Below are positions 50,745 through 63,279 of a stretch of DNA of 64,000 bases, in pieces (within the stretch, counting starts at the first letter, position 1; each line of letters opens with the position of its first letter). The translations under genes were made by a program, and so were the position numbers. The stretch lies in assembly GCF_023343835.1 (NCBI RefSeq), contig NC_064449.1, positions 4,191,778 to 4,255,777 on the forward strand, in the 5' to 3' direction. This stretch comes from Lagopus muta (taxonomy: Eukaryota; Chordata; Aves; Galliformes; Phasianidae). A model generated the notes under the pieces. The model saw only the letters and a list, made by a program, of their open reading frames with translations, was not told where the DNA came from and ran no database searches.

Positions 50745-53700
50745 CCTCCACATCCTGGGTTTATGAAGGCTGCTAACCCAGGTACTTCTTTGTTCTGCTG
50801 TAGACTGAAAATATTTTGGTCAGTTGAACCAGATGGTTCCTTGCCAGAATACAGACAGAAGGTGGAGTGGGTGGCAACTCCTCTCAGCCTTGGACTGGTC
50901 CCTGTGGCCTCTTGCTTCGTGTTTGTGAGGTCTCCTTTTCCTTTTGGAGGGTCATACCTCTCATTTGTGTTGTAGTGTCTTTCCCACCATTCTCTCTCTC
51001 TGCAGGCTGCATTTTGGAACTGTGCTCAGGAAGACCTTCCTGTGTTTCTCAGCAGCAGCATAATCAATGCTTTGTTATGGTGTTTCAGCTAGGTGCCCCT
51101 GAAGGGTGAGCAGCTCTGGTCAATAAAAACAGGACTTTCTTGCTCTCACTACTGTTTTTCTTCACCCCAGCGAAGCTGCTAACATGTTCCAGCATGCACA
51201 AGATAACAGAGGCTTGATAAACCCAAAAGGCTCCTTGTTAAACAAGGTAAGTCATTCTAAGAGGCCTGGCATTAGACTGTTTTCAATGCTTCTCTCTGTT
51301 ATTTGTCATGAGTTGAACAGCGAGACGATGTGTCAGAACAGCCTGCAGCATGACAGGAAAATGCTGCACTACAGTTCTCTGCAAAGGCCCAACATCAGCT
51401 GCTGTGGTGTTTCCTGTGTTAGATTGGTGCTGAACCATCAAAAAGACATTTTCCATGGGTTAAACTGAGCTCTCTGCATACAAGAAAGGAAACGATCTCC
51501 TTAAATGTGTCTTGCTCTGGCCCTTGCTATGCTAGCAGCTGTGCACGTTGAACAAACCGAAAGAGAATGCAGTATAAAAAATAAATAGTTGAATTAGCCA
51601 TAGAAATAAGACAAAGGACTAACAGAAACAATAAGCATCAATGTAACAAAGAGCCTGAGTTTATCCAGACCATATGGAAGCTGTGGATTTTGAGCAGGCA
51701 GCTGAAAGACGAAATGGCAGTCATTTCAGTTTTGAGTGTATGAAAGTAGCTGAGGGCATATATAGAGGGTAAGTACATATGGGCAAATCAAGTTCAATCG
51801 CAGGCATACCAGAACAGGAGGAAAAAATGGGATGAGAAAGTCTAAAATGGGATGGGCTTAAATTGCCTGGGATGTGAATATTTTGCCTCTAATGCATGAG
51901 ATGGAAAGGTGAACAAAGGCTACAGGCATACTAATTATTTGCAAATTGCAGCATGTCATCTTTCCTTCTGCCCAATTTGAGCCATTATTGGTTGCGAGCA
52001 GCAATACATGTACATGCTACATTCATCCATCTTCATGATAGCTGGGTTAAATTGCACAATCATTATGAAGAGCATTTGCAGGCAACCCTGATTGCTCCCC
52101 CCCCGTCTCTGTCCACTAATCTGTGGCTCCAGGGTCTTGCCTCTAACATTTTGAAACTGTGGTCAATCAGTTTTTTTTCAAAAGAGATCACATAATGCTG
52201 CTGATTCTCTCACTTTTTTATTCAAACATTTTGCTAAATCATTGTTTTGCGCGTAAACATTGTTCTAAAGCTGGTAATTCAAGGTCTTGTGACTCAACAC
52301 AACCAGAGAATGGTTCTTTGTACCTTTAAGAAGGGAGGCATCCTTTTGCTAAGATTTTGCTTCTAGCCATGAGGAGAGCTTCTGAACCAAAGCCTGCAGC
52401 TTTGTGTGCACAAAGCTCTCCAGGTACTTTGGAGCTGGTTTCTAAAGAGTGCTTGGTTACAGTGGAAAATTACACTGCATTAGAAGGAAGCTTTGAAGAA
52501 CTGTAGTAGTTAACATGAAATTAAACACACAGCGTGAACAGGAAGAGCAGAGATAGCATGAACCAGCAGATGTGACAATTAGGGCATTGTGTTTTTGTAC
52601 AAGGAATGCAAGGGCTGAGTGAATCTCAGAAGTGTTGCAATTCCTGAGGACCACAGCCGAACTCAGTGTTGGTTTGCAGTGCTGAGCAGCCCCTTGGTAT
52701 AATTGCTTCTTCCCTCCCAAAGCCCAAACGTCTGGATTTATTGTGACAATAGCAATCCAGCAAGGAAAGAAATGAAAAATGGTACCCCAGTGTATTAGCA
52801 AGGAGGCTGGGCATGATCGGAGCCACAGCACACTTTGAGAGACATTCTGGCATCCCATAATAACTGCCCAATCCACAATAGCAGCACCAGTGCTGCTTTC
52901 CTCTGCTACGAAACACTACTCTCAATGACAGCTTCTCAGCAAAAAGATCTTTAAAAGTCCCTCTGCTGTTATCTGTAATACACGATCCACTGGCCACTCC
53001 CAATGTACTGATATTAACCTCTTCCACACTGCCCTGATGTCCATTTATTCATTCACTTTCTATGTTTTAGTTGCATGTCTGTTCATCTTTACCTATGGCA
53101 GCATACCTCCCTAGGGAGAACATACGGCCCTTATGTTAAAAGACCATAAAAAACTACGCCTAGAGAGGATGCAGTAGGAGCAAAAAGAAATACTATCCTT
53201 CTGGGACACTTCTGGATTTTGGTGCCTCTTGAAGAGAATAAATGTGCATGTCTGCATCTCTGCTTGAAGCACCTGTTGCTTTTCTGGTGAGCAAGAGTGA
53301 GGAGCGGTAGATGGATGAGTAGGTAACCATCATGTGTCCTTCCTTGATTTTCTGATTAACATAGGAGGAGGGTGCTGTGTTAGAGAGGCTTCTGATGGTA
53401 CAATTTGGCTTGATAAAGTTGCTTTGTTTTTTATTATTCAGTACCTGGAGCTGAGCTGATGCTAGTGATTGCCATTGTGCTGGGACCAGGAGGAAATGAA
53501 CTGTGTCAGCATGTTTGTGAGTGACTAACTACTGTTTCCCATGGAACAAAAGATCTGAGAGGTGAGTAAATAGGTGGTAAAACATGGGTATGAAGCCTTT
53601 GCAAGCTTCTTTCTGCTCTGGAGAATGAATCAAGCTTAATATATATAGGTGGATGTTGTAGTGTTGCCTTTTGACAAGTAGTGCATTTGTTTCTGCCACA

Positions 53701-56700
53701 ATCAGAAAAGAAAAAAAAAGGCTCCTTTCTTGTCACCAGTGGCTATGATTAACCTGTCTGATCAGCAGGATTGAATTTGTTATGCTAGTGTTTGCTGTGG
53801 TTTATGGGACGATGTGTTATCTCAGCTCTCTATATATGCATACCCCAGTTATCCTTCACACACCTCTGCTACTCCTTCATTCCCTGTTCTCCTCTTTCTT
53901 TCCCCTGTCAAGAGACTGCGTATTGCTAATGATCTGTCCAGGAAACGTGTTACATTTCTCTTCTGTTCATGTGACTGTGGAAGTGTTCATTGGCTCACCA
54001 GTTACTTCTGAGATCCTGTGAAAAAGTATGGTGTGGGCTAACTGGAAATCTCCAGGCACACAAATGAAGAGGGATGTGCTTTGTTTCCAAAATACATTTC
54101 TTTCTAGGATGTAAAAAGGAGAAAGTTCCCTTGTTCAGAGTCTTATTCACCCAAAGCTATATCTTGGAGAGGAGAGAAGCAAGAGATAGTGTTCATGCCA
54201 CTGCCAATGATTTTAAGTGTCCCCACAGGTGATCCTACACATTTTTGACGTGGGCACATTTATGTGTTGGTTGGTTGCCTCCATTCCCATTGGTGCTTGC
54301 TCTCTGCTTTATCTCACTTCCTTAGTGCCTTCCTACTCCTATCAAACTTTAAAATGGCATTTTTTGACTAATCCTTGCTGACACTAACAGTCTTAATCAT
54401 AGCTGGTGTAGAGGTTGGGAAGGCTCTTCAAGCAAGGAATGTTCAGTCCCAGAGGTCATGGAAACCAGCCAGGAATTTTTGCTCTCCCATTCCCAGGGGC
54501 ATGAAGAGCCTGCAGAAGAAAACTTGAAGGTGACCATTTCCTTAGCTGAAATGTCATTGACCAGAATTTGAGATGTTTTCCATTTTGAGAGAGCAGTTTG
54601 GGAAATGAGTGCTGTCTTGATGGAAGAGAAGTGATGGTTTCAAGTGAGAGTCCAATAACATAATATAGAAAAGTGTCATTTGAAAAAAGAAATCATCAGA
54701 CGTTGTCTTTTCAAGACTTCAGAGCTTTTGTTTTCTCCTCCATTTGATGTATGTATGGAGCTTGTTTGTTGAGAGAGCTGGATGTGAAATGCCCAGGAAT
54801 CATTTCTTGCATATATGAACACAAAGTGTCAGAATGGGCTAAAAAGTCATCTGATCACTGAGGATAATGCCTTATTCTGAAGGAGAAAAGAGGTGACAGT
54901 GGGACTAAAGTTCTCTCTTTCATATAGGAATGATATCTTAACAGCACTCGTGGGAGGAAGGACATGTTCAACCTAATAGGATAATGGAATAATATGTTGA
55001 ATATATCGGCTTTGACACAGACCAGCTGGTGGCTGTAGACACAAATAATCTAAGGAAAACAAATTCTGAAATATTTCAGGAAGCAGCTCTGCGCATGCAG
55101 TGCACTGTGTGTGGGGTGACTTCTGTGTACAAGAAAAAAGATAAAACCCCCTTTTTGTCTGTGGGAGGAGTGTCCCACTCATTCCAGGAAAAGAATAAAT
55201 TCCATATTTAATGATACTTGGGACTGTAAATTCATTACAGTCTTCTCCTCTGGACTCACAGAATTGTCCTCTGTGAGGCTGGACCAAAGGTCCTGTATGG
55301 AGTCTAGTTGGTAAGCCAAAAAAAAACCAACAAACCAACAAACAAAAACAACCTAAAACCAAACAAAAAGCTCTTCTAGAGCTACTATTAGAAATTTCCT
55401 TAGAAATTACTGGCATACCAGTTTTTGCTCAGTAGGAAAGCTGTGTCTACCAGTAAATCCTCTGCAGCCTCTTCCTGTCCTTCTTTCCATTAGCTTTTGT
55501 GTTTCTAGTTTCCAGTATCCCTAGACTGCTGTCTAACAATGAAATAGTTAACATGCACTTTTTATTTTATTTTTCCTTCATAAAGCCTCCAAAGAGTTTT
55601 GCAGCCCAGTTTTGCAGCCCAGTGGGATACTTAGGTGGAACATAACTGCTCTTCTCAGATCTTTCATTTCAGGTTCTTCACAGACTTCAGCAGATACTAT
55701 TTCAGCTGCTCTGTTCTGTTCATGGGTGGATTATTTTCTTTGAAACTATGAAAGATAGAAATGCACTTTTATTCCTAAATTAAATCTCAGATCCTGAACT
55801 GGAGTGCATCAAGCAAACCACAGCTAGTTGGTGGATGGATGCATTAGCATATAGATAGTATGTTTTGTATGTTTCTCTCAGTGCCTCTCTTGGGTGAAGA
55901 GTTATGTATTATCTTCAGGCAACGTGTAAGTTCTGTACTTACAACCCAGCTGGCCAAGTTTCAGGGTTTTATGTGACATTCACAGTATATGGCTCCAGGT
56001 TCACCCTTCTGTGGCTAAGAACACAATGACTTGAAAGGCAGTATCAGCAATACGAGCTGCAAAAGGGTCTTTGAAAGATGCTGAACTCGCCTTGCTGTCT
56101 TGAAGAGGCCAGTCAACCCTCATGTTGGTCGCTGCAGATTTTCTCTGCCTCTTTCTTTCTCTCATTATGATTTTTTTCAATGCAATTTTTAGCTCGTGCC
56201 ATTACAAGTCAGCAAACTTGTATGTGTTAGGGCAGAGGGACAGAGGAATGTGCTACACTCTTCATGAAAGCAGCCTCCTTCTTCATTTGCCAGCAGCGTG
56301 TCAGCAGCAAGTATCACTTTCTTTTGAAAGAATGGCTTGGTAAAAGGTACACTAATGAGATATACTCCATTGAAGAGTTATTTCTGGCACAGACAGAGCT
56401 GGAAGGAAGTCAGCATTACACACACACACTCTTTGGCCTGGGAAGGTCTGAGAACCCTTTAAGTACTTGGCTCAGAAATGGCTCTCTTCCTTTTATCTAG
56501 GAGATTTTTCTTTCCTGTTAAGTTAATTAAGCTTCTGTTTTGTCTTCCTCATGCCCTTTTGCCAACATCTAGCTTTTTCATGAGGACGCTGGTTCAATAA
56601 CCATCATTTATAGTGTCAAGCTTAGGTTACTACTGTTTTTCTGCCAAATGCAGCTGCAACTATCTTCCTGATTTCACATGTTGCTGTGAGACAGAGATAC

Positions 56701-59700
56701 TAACCTTCCTTACACAAATGTGCCATTGAGGCCTCACAATCTCCCCTCCATGAGCTGCCCTTAAAAGTTGTCATGCTTGTCATCTTCCCACTTCTCTGAA
56801 GAAAACACTTGTTTACACTGGGCAACTCATTTGGATTGCAGTAAAGTTAGCAGTTCAAGTGGAATATTACTTCTGATTAGCACTATGTGTGCATACTCCC
56901 ATTGTGGAACAAGAAGCTGTTTACTCAGAAGTAAATTTCAAAGTAGATCAAGTTATTCTGAATCAGAAGTTTGCAAACTGGGTGTCAGTGTATGACCTTG
57001 TACATAAAGCTTCTGAATGCCTATAATCTTAAGTCTGGGTTCCTGTCTGACGGTGGTATGCATCAATTCATGGGACAAATTCAGCTGAAGCCACTTTTCC
57101 CACTTGTTATTGATTGCTGGAAGAATATTCAGTGCCTATTCCAGAATTTACTCACTAAGCATCTGGTTCAGTGGGCAAGTTGAACAAATTTCCTCGTTGG
57201 GTTCATTTGAGTAGCATCAAACCCAAGCCCACACAATTGGAAGTACTGAGTCATTTGGCCAAACTTTTAGCCAGAGCTGCTTGCCTATAGAGTTAGGGCT
57301 TTGAGGCCATCTAATAACAATTTACATTCTTTCTCCTGAAATTCTTTTCAGTGATTTTTTTTCCTCAAGGGCAGTGTAAGTCTCTGTATTCCGCATTTGT
57401 TTTGACCTTGGATGGCTCTGAGACGAATATTTGGGATTTCTTTCCATTCACCCCCTTTATAGACAGCTGAATGACTGAAGATTGTCCTTTTCATGTTTTC
57501 AAAGTTCCTGTTGTTTTCTGTATGGTATTCCTATCCTATATATATATTCCTATCCTATACCCTATTGAACTCCAAAGTGTACAGAGTTCACATACAGCCT
57601 CCACTCAGAATGGAACTCCTTGGGGATTTTCAGGTTTGCCATGCAGTAGATTCAAGTTCATCTTCCTCCAAAACTGATTATTCGATCCTGATGTAGATGA
57701 CTGCTCATTCCATTCTCTAACAGTATTCTTGCTGAGGATCTTGCACTGTAAAACATCAAGTTCCAGGCCCTGCTTTGTCTCCCCGGCTCTTTTACACTAC
57801 GAAATAACTAATTTCTGTTAGAATTTAGACAAAGATTCTTCTACTATGAGGGGAGTGGCATCTTCCTCTTCCCAGATTATACTTAAAATTCATTCATTTT
57901 GTTGTAGACTACTACCCGCTTTGATGAAGGATTAGAGCACTCTATTTATAGTAGGTGCTTAAAGACCGGGCTTCCTGCACCAGTGGAAAACAAATGCACC
58001 AGATTTTATTCTTTTGTTCTTTTAATAAACTGTCCGTGAGATTCTTCCCCTCCCCTCCTTTCCTGCTGGTTTACTTGCATTCTTACATGTTCAGTGTTTT
58101 TCTCCACCGTCTTTGTTCCAGTTTATCAGCAATTTACACACAGTTGTTTCCCAGACTCTGTGATTTCAACAGCAAAAATAACACTGACCTTTTGAGCCCA
58201 TGAGCAATCTTGATGCTGACAATTTAGCAGAAAGTTACAGTAATGAATGAGAGCGCTGCTCTTAAATGTTAGGTCATTAAATGTGTTTCATGAGTGTTTA
58301 TTATCTCTTTAATGCACTTCCTGTGTGCCAGGGAGACAGACATATCACAGGGTAGAATGAAATTTTTTCATTAGCCAAAGTGGTCGATTTGTGATTCTCT
58401 TCCAGTTTACAGATGTGTTTCCAGGTGTGATTTAGTCAAAGCAAGCAAGCAGAGTGTTTCTCGATAAAAAGACAACAGATCTCTTCCAAAGGTAGGTTAA
58501 CTCTGTGATAACTGTGAGCTGATCTTTTCTTGTTGAATCGAAGTGAGGGAGGCAAGCAAAGTGACTGCAAACCTGCATTTTGCCTCCCAGACAAAGGGTT
58601 GGTTAGAGACTCCTTTGGTCCCTGGCATGCCAGAGAGCAGACAAAATGTATTGTCAACACTGAACTTCCTCCATTCTTCAGCAACTTCCCCTCAACCAGC
58701 CTTCAGAATGGCAGGAAGCCAGGAGCAGATGATGAGGTTATAATTTGACTCTCCTGCTCCGTAGGTGATTGTACCTGTGGCTTTGTTAGTCCATGGGAAA
58801 AGTGGGAGAATCCAAATGCAGACCCTAATTTTTTTGTCCATATCAAAATCCTTATCTCCATTTTGAATTAAATATGCATGCAGGCCCATTTCTAAAACTG
58901 ATAAGAGTGCTTCTGAAGATTTAAGTAGAATTAGTAAAAGATTTCTTTGTGTGTGGGCACTGTAAAGCTCCCCCAGCCCCATTATCCCCCTGCAAAACAA
59001 AAGGCAAAACCAAAAATTAGCAGTGGCAAGAAATCCTGGTACATGAGTGACTTCAGAACAAAATTCTGATTTTCCTACATTGCAACACCCCTGCATCTTG
59101 TCTGTATCTGTGTATAACTCAAAGCAGGACCCAAAGCTTTTTTTTACCAACTGCCTTCCTTCCTGTAGCTGTGTATTAAGTAGCATGAAACTCACCCTAT
59201 ATTTTAGGTTTCCTTTCTTACAGCCTTACTAATTACCCTCTATGGCCTGTTGGTTGCATTTGAAATGTTTTGAATCAGTTATCTCTGAAGATAATTGCTT
59301 TCTATCTCTACATGAACCAAAGGGATCTGTGTTTGAGGAGAAGCAATGTAGAGATCGCTTTTGCAGTACAACTCGGTAATTTATTTTGTGATCACGAGCA
59401 AAGGAACACGTAGAAGGTCACTTTGAAGAATGCTGCAGTGTCTAGAAAGCAAGTTTAGACAGGCCATCAATATCATGTGGCCTTGCAGGACTTGCCTGGA
59501 TCCACGTCCACCTAAATCCCTTGGTAGGTGTTGTTAACAAACAGCATGATCCCATGCACGGGCTGAGACAGATTGTCCCCTTATTGCATCTGGGACACAA
59601 TTTATTTACTTCACTACTCTGGGGAGCTTTGTGTGACCCATTTAAAGGAATGGCAGCAGAAGAAAGTGTCTGGAAACATGGTTTGCATGATATTAGCAGA

Positions 59701-62400
59701 GTTTGTAAAAAGCTGAGTGCTTCAGAGAGAGTATATGCACATATTACAAACATAGAAAGGAAATTGTTTCTCAGTCCTGCCTGCTAGCTCTGATATGTGA
59801 TGCTGTTTAGCCTTCACTTCTATCTTGGGTTACAGTGGAGACACTTTGTTTGTTTAAGTCCTTTCTTGGGTCTTTCCCAGCTTTAGCCTGAACTTTAGAT
59901 ATTTGGCTCTTAAACTCATCCTCCAGAGTGCTTCTGAGTAATGCCAGGGTGCTGTTGTGGGGTTTTACAGGAACTCTTGGGAGCAGTCTTACAGCACAGA
60001 GCATATGATCCAGTGCTAACAAACCCAGTTTTAACTCTGAGATGGTAACTGCAGCACAGGGCTCCATCACAGAAGCACAGACAAACTGCTTTCTGTGCAC
60101 ATTACACCCGTGTGGTCCTGAAATCTTTGCCTGACTTTGCCTGGACTACCTGAGGGCAATAGAGATGAAGTGTTTTGTAGGAATTTTCCCTTATTTAAAA
60201 AAATGTTTCTGATCCTTAAAATGTGTTTTCCTCCAAACCAATTATTCATAGGCTGACTTCATGCTAAAAGGTTGAGCTTTGTTTTTTGCAAAATAGTGCC
60301 TTGGTCCTGGTAATGCAGCACTGAGAAGAGGTTTAAATACAGGGATTTGAAGAATTCAACACCAGGATTGAGCTCTGGATTCAAGCATCATACTTAGCAG
60401 ATAATTGCAATGACCAAGGTGGAACATTCAGATTTAGATCCAAGCTCTCTAATATGCTTTGTCTGGGATACGGAAAGCATCTTCCTTTATTAGGTTACTT
60501 TCCTGATGAACATTAACATTTCATGCTTTGAAGGTTTATTGTGTTGGCTGGAATTATACCTTTATATACACATAGTCCCTATGGAATAGCCTGGTCTCCT
60601 TTCATCATTATTAGTAATTCTAGGCTTGTCATTTCCTGTTCACGCAGTCTGGACTTGGCTGTGTTGTTGCAGGATGGTTGATACGGCACACAGGAAATGT
60701 ACTGTTTTTTCAGATCTCGACTGTTCATGAGTATTCTTTTCAGGGGCTTCAGTTTTATTGCCCCAAAGTCCGTTTCCTACATGTAGCACGCTTTAACAAA
60801 TTACAAACAAACAAGTCAGTGAAAGTTCACACTAAGAATAGAAGCTGGAAGAGAAAAGTTCAGTTATGTGACCTTCTTCAGGAGCTGGATACAAAATAGA
60901 CCTGCTGTTTTTTCTTTTAATTTGCAGTCCAGGCTGAAAAGAATTTGAATAGTTCCCAAAGAAACCCAGGCCCTTCTGTTTGTTTCTACGAATCTCCAGA
61001 AATGCTTTATTTGTTAGTTGACATCCTGAGTATGCTGATAGGGAAATAAACGTAATTTGGTTTCCTAATTTCCCTGAATTTTTGCACTGCTATCTCATTC
61101 AGTGATGTTTAAAGACCTGCCAGCCACGAAGAGAACAAAATGTTATTGATACATACCCTTAAAATTGACTGTTAAAGCAAATTAGGATCATCAGGTGGAA
61201 AACACCACGTAACTGTCAGCCACTGCTTATTGTTGCTCTGCAGAAGTATGTTTGGGCCTGGAAAGTGATCACTAAGAAGAGGTTTGCTGGACCTTGGTCA
61301 CAAAAACAGACACAATGCTGCACCAATGACTGCAGGACAAATACTAACATAACAAACCAGTTATCCAGGCTTTTTTAAACATCCTTCCTTTCAAATGATG
61401 GCCTTCCTTCTCTTTCGTATTCACTGCTTTTGTTTTGTCATGTGCTGTCGCCCTTAATTTTAGCTGATCTTGGAAATGCCCCCAAGACTGAAGGGCTCTC
61501 CTCAAGGCCTTCTGCCTCAAGGAGCCCCATCCCTCACAGCAGCAGTGCGATGCCCTGTGCACCATGAGCATCGCTGCACCATTTGGGTTAAAAAAGGCAC
61601 AGTCACATCTCAGAATGCCATGATGACACCTGACTGTCCCTGTGCACTTTCTGTTTAAAGTTAAATATTAGACACTCTCTCCATGATACTCTTTTTTTGG
61701 CCTAAAGGGCTTAATGTTTAACTGAGAACAGCAAACAGCTGTAGATGTGAAGTGCTGGACGTTGTTATATCCTCTAGAAGATTCAAAAAATAGTGCTTGA
61801 AATCAGTGTGATGTGTCTAGATGTGTGTGGCCCATTCCTGGGCTTGGTAGCTGTTATTTTCAATCAATGAAGTGCCGATATTCTGCATTTCAGTAACATT
61901 TTGAAGGAGATGCAATGGCCAGTGCTGCAGAGATCATGAGAGAAGCAAGGTGGCTGTGGGGCGCGTGCCATTTCTCTTCAGGTGTTCTTTTCTTCTCTTA
62001 GATCCAGGCCTTAACGTGTTCTAGCCTTTATTGGACATTAACTGTGGTTTGGGGATGATTTTCTGATGACATTTGGTCTCAAATCCATCTTGAGGGCAAA
62101 ATTATTTTTTACTCCTGGCTCACGATCAGAGTCTCACTGCAACTAAAATGGGCACGCACACATCCGTGAAAACTATTGTCATTTTATGATCTCCTTCCTA
62201 TTTCTAAGCCTTTTTATTGAATGCTGCCGTCATAAAAAGCTCCTAAAAATGTTCTGCTTTTAGATTAGTTATTTCTGAGGCTGTGGAGCTGCCCCAGAAG
62301 TGAGAAGTGACCTGGCACGACCACATCATTGCTTCTTTAACCATTTGGGGCACCTCAGGTTTAACCACTGAACAACCTGAGGGCATCAACCCCCCCCCTG
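50745..62400. other. Intergenic, no gene recognised (right half of 24-kb gap)
   Basis: Mostly unremarkable AT-leaning sequence with no recognised exon, tRNA or transposon. It contains an A-rich (CAAA)n tract at 55316-55369 and a TA-rich patch near 57536-57550. Short ORFs such as those near 59442-59787 show no domain and no splice framing. Regulatory elements of ADORA2A or UPB1 may lie here. Confidence 0.45.
55316..55369. repeat. A-rich (CAAA)n/(CCAA)n tract
   Basis: Irregular AAAC, CCAAC and CAAA units over about 50 bases. Simple low-complexity sequence. Confidence 0.8.
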
Positions 62401-62538
62401 CAGCCCCACAGTGCTGAAGTCTGGGCCACCATAGTGGGGAGGCTGGGGAGAAAGGGGAGTGGCCACCAGGACCCAGCAAGGGTAAAGTCCAAGGGGCTGC
62501 GTGCCCAACAGCCTCTGTGTGTGCCCAACAGCCAGGCC
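62401..62538 (+). promoter_or_regulatory. UPB1: Probable UPB1 promoter-proximal region and 5' UTR
   Basis: GC-elevated sequence lies immediately before the UPB1 start codon, with no strong CpG island and no TATA box recognised. A 20-base unit starting GTGCCCAACAGCC is duplicated at 62501-62520 and 62521-62533, ending 5 bases before the ATG. The transcription start is not determined. Confidence 0.4.
62501..62533 (+). repeat. Direct repeat abutting the UPB1 start codon
   Basis: The 13-mer GTGCCCAACAGCC occurs at 62501 and 62521 (20-base period), within the likely 5' UTR. Confidence 0.85.
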
Positions 62539-62639
62539 ATGGAGGGAGAGCTGGAGTCACTGGAGTCATGCCTGGAGAGGCACATCCCACCCCAGGACCT
62601 GGCCGAGGTGAAGCGCATCCTCTATGGGGGTGAGACGAG
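62539..62639 (+). CDS. UPB1: UPB1 beta-ureidopropionase, first coding exon
   Basis: ATG at 62539 (context GCCATGG) opens a 33-codon exon plus two bases. It begins MEGELESLESCLERHIP and continues through DLAEVKRILYGGET, matching the beta-ureidopropionase N-terminus. The enzyme hydrolyses N-carbamoyl-beta-alanine and N-carbamoyl-beta-aminoisobutyrate to the beta-amino acid, CO2 and ammonia. It acts in the cytosol, mainly in liver and kidney, as the last step of uracil and thymine breakdown. The donor is placed at AG|GTGTGC (GT at 62640), so the split codon AG|A restores arginine and the family's YGxExRKL segment across the junction. An earlier GTGAGA at 62630 has a better donor sequence but breaks the frame. 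The other exons, with the nitrilase-fold catalytic Glu-Lys-Cys, lie beyond the window. Confidence 0.92.
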
Positions 62640-63107
62640 GTGTGCTGCTGGGGATGGACAGCTTGGGGGTCAGTGTGAGGGTAGGTGGGCTGAAGGGAGG
62701 AAGAAGGGCGACCTTGCGATGAGGTAATGGTACCTGAGAGGTCTTTTCCAGCTTTAGTGATGCTATGATTCTAAAAGGGGGGGGTCTGACATGAGGGAAA
62801 ACAGGTTGGGAAAGCGCACGTAACCTTCAGGGCTAGGTAGAGAGCTCTGTATGCATGCACTCCTTGATTTCTGTAGTAAATAGCAATGTCTGGAAAGCAC
62901 AAACTGAGAATTTGCTGCCATGGAGCTGAGGTCACACACAACCTGGCTGCTGCCTGACTTCCCTTATCTGACAGCTGTGTGACACAGGAGCTTGGAACAG
63001 CAACATCTTCCCAGGGCAAGGTGACACGTGCGATCGTTTTGGTCTGTTGCATTGCAGAAAAGGAGTGCATCTTATCTTGAAATGTCTTTGTTTCATCTTC
63101 AATCTAG
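62640..63107 (+). other. UPB1: UPB1 intron 1
   Basis: A 468-base phase-2 intron starts GTGTGC and ends with a T-rich tract and TCTAG at 63103-63107. It carries a short CR1 tail near its 5' end. A second acceptor-like TTGCAG at 63052-63057 is not in the right phase for the exon. Confidence 0.85.
62733..62773 (+). mobile_element. CR1 LINE 3' tail fragment
   Basis: GAGAGGTCTTTTCCAGCTTT followed by GATGCTATGATTCT is the last 40 or so bases of a CR1 in sense orientation, inside UPB1 intron 1. It is followed by a run of G. Confidence 0.7.
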
Positions 63108-63279
63108 AAAACTTAGCTTGCCAGCGGCTGCTCTATCATCTGCTCAACAGAGAGATTTTGAACTACAGGGCTACGGATTTGATGCTGCTCCAGAGCAACT
63201 GAGAAGGCCGCGTATTGTTCGAGTAGGGCTGGTGCAGAACAAAATTCCTCTTCCCACTGACACAGCTGTGGCAGTGCAG
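63108..63279 (+). CDS. UPB1: UPB1 beta-ureidopropionase, second coding exon
   Basis: This 172-base exon completes R34 and encodes residues 35-91. It reads [20 protein letters not shown], then [20 protein letters not shown] and LVQNKIPLP, and ends AVAVQ. This matches the beta-ureidopropionase segment leading into the nitrilase (carbon-nitrogen hydrolase) domain, whose first beta strand is RIVRVGLVQ. The acceptor is AG at 63106-63107 after a T-rich tract, and the donor is CAG|GTACTC with GT at 63280. The exon ends on a codon boundary. Divergence from human is highest between KL.LP and the DFELQ block, a region outside the catalytic core. Catalytic residues are in later exons outside the window. 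Confidence 0.94.

Noticed and set aside
54973-55416. 147-codon minus-strand ORF
   Set aside because: It includes a phenylalanine/leucine-rich reading of the complementary A-rich (CAAA)n tract. No homology recognised.
63028-63057. Upstream extension of UPB1 exon 2 and the acceptor TTGCAG at 63052-63057
   Set aside because: Phase 0 at this acceptor does not match the phase-2 donor of exon 1, and the added residues are absent from the family. The acceptor at 63106-63107 restores RKL.
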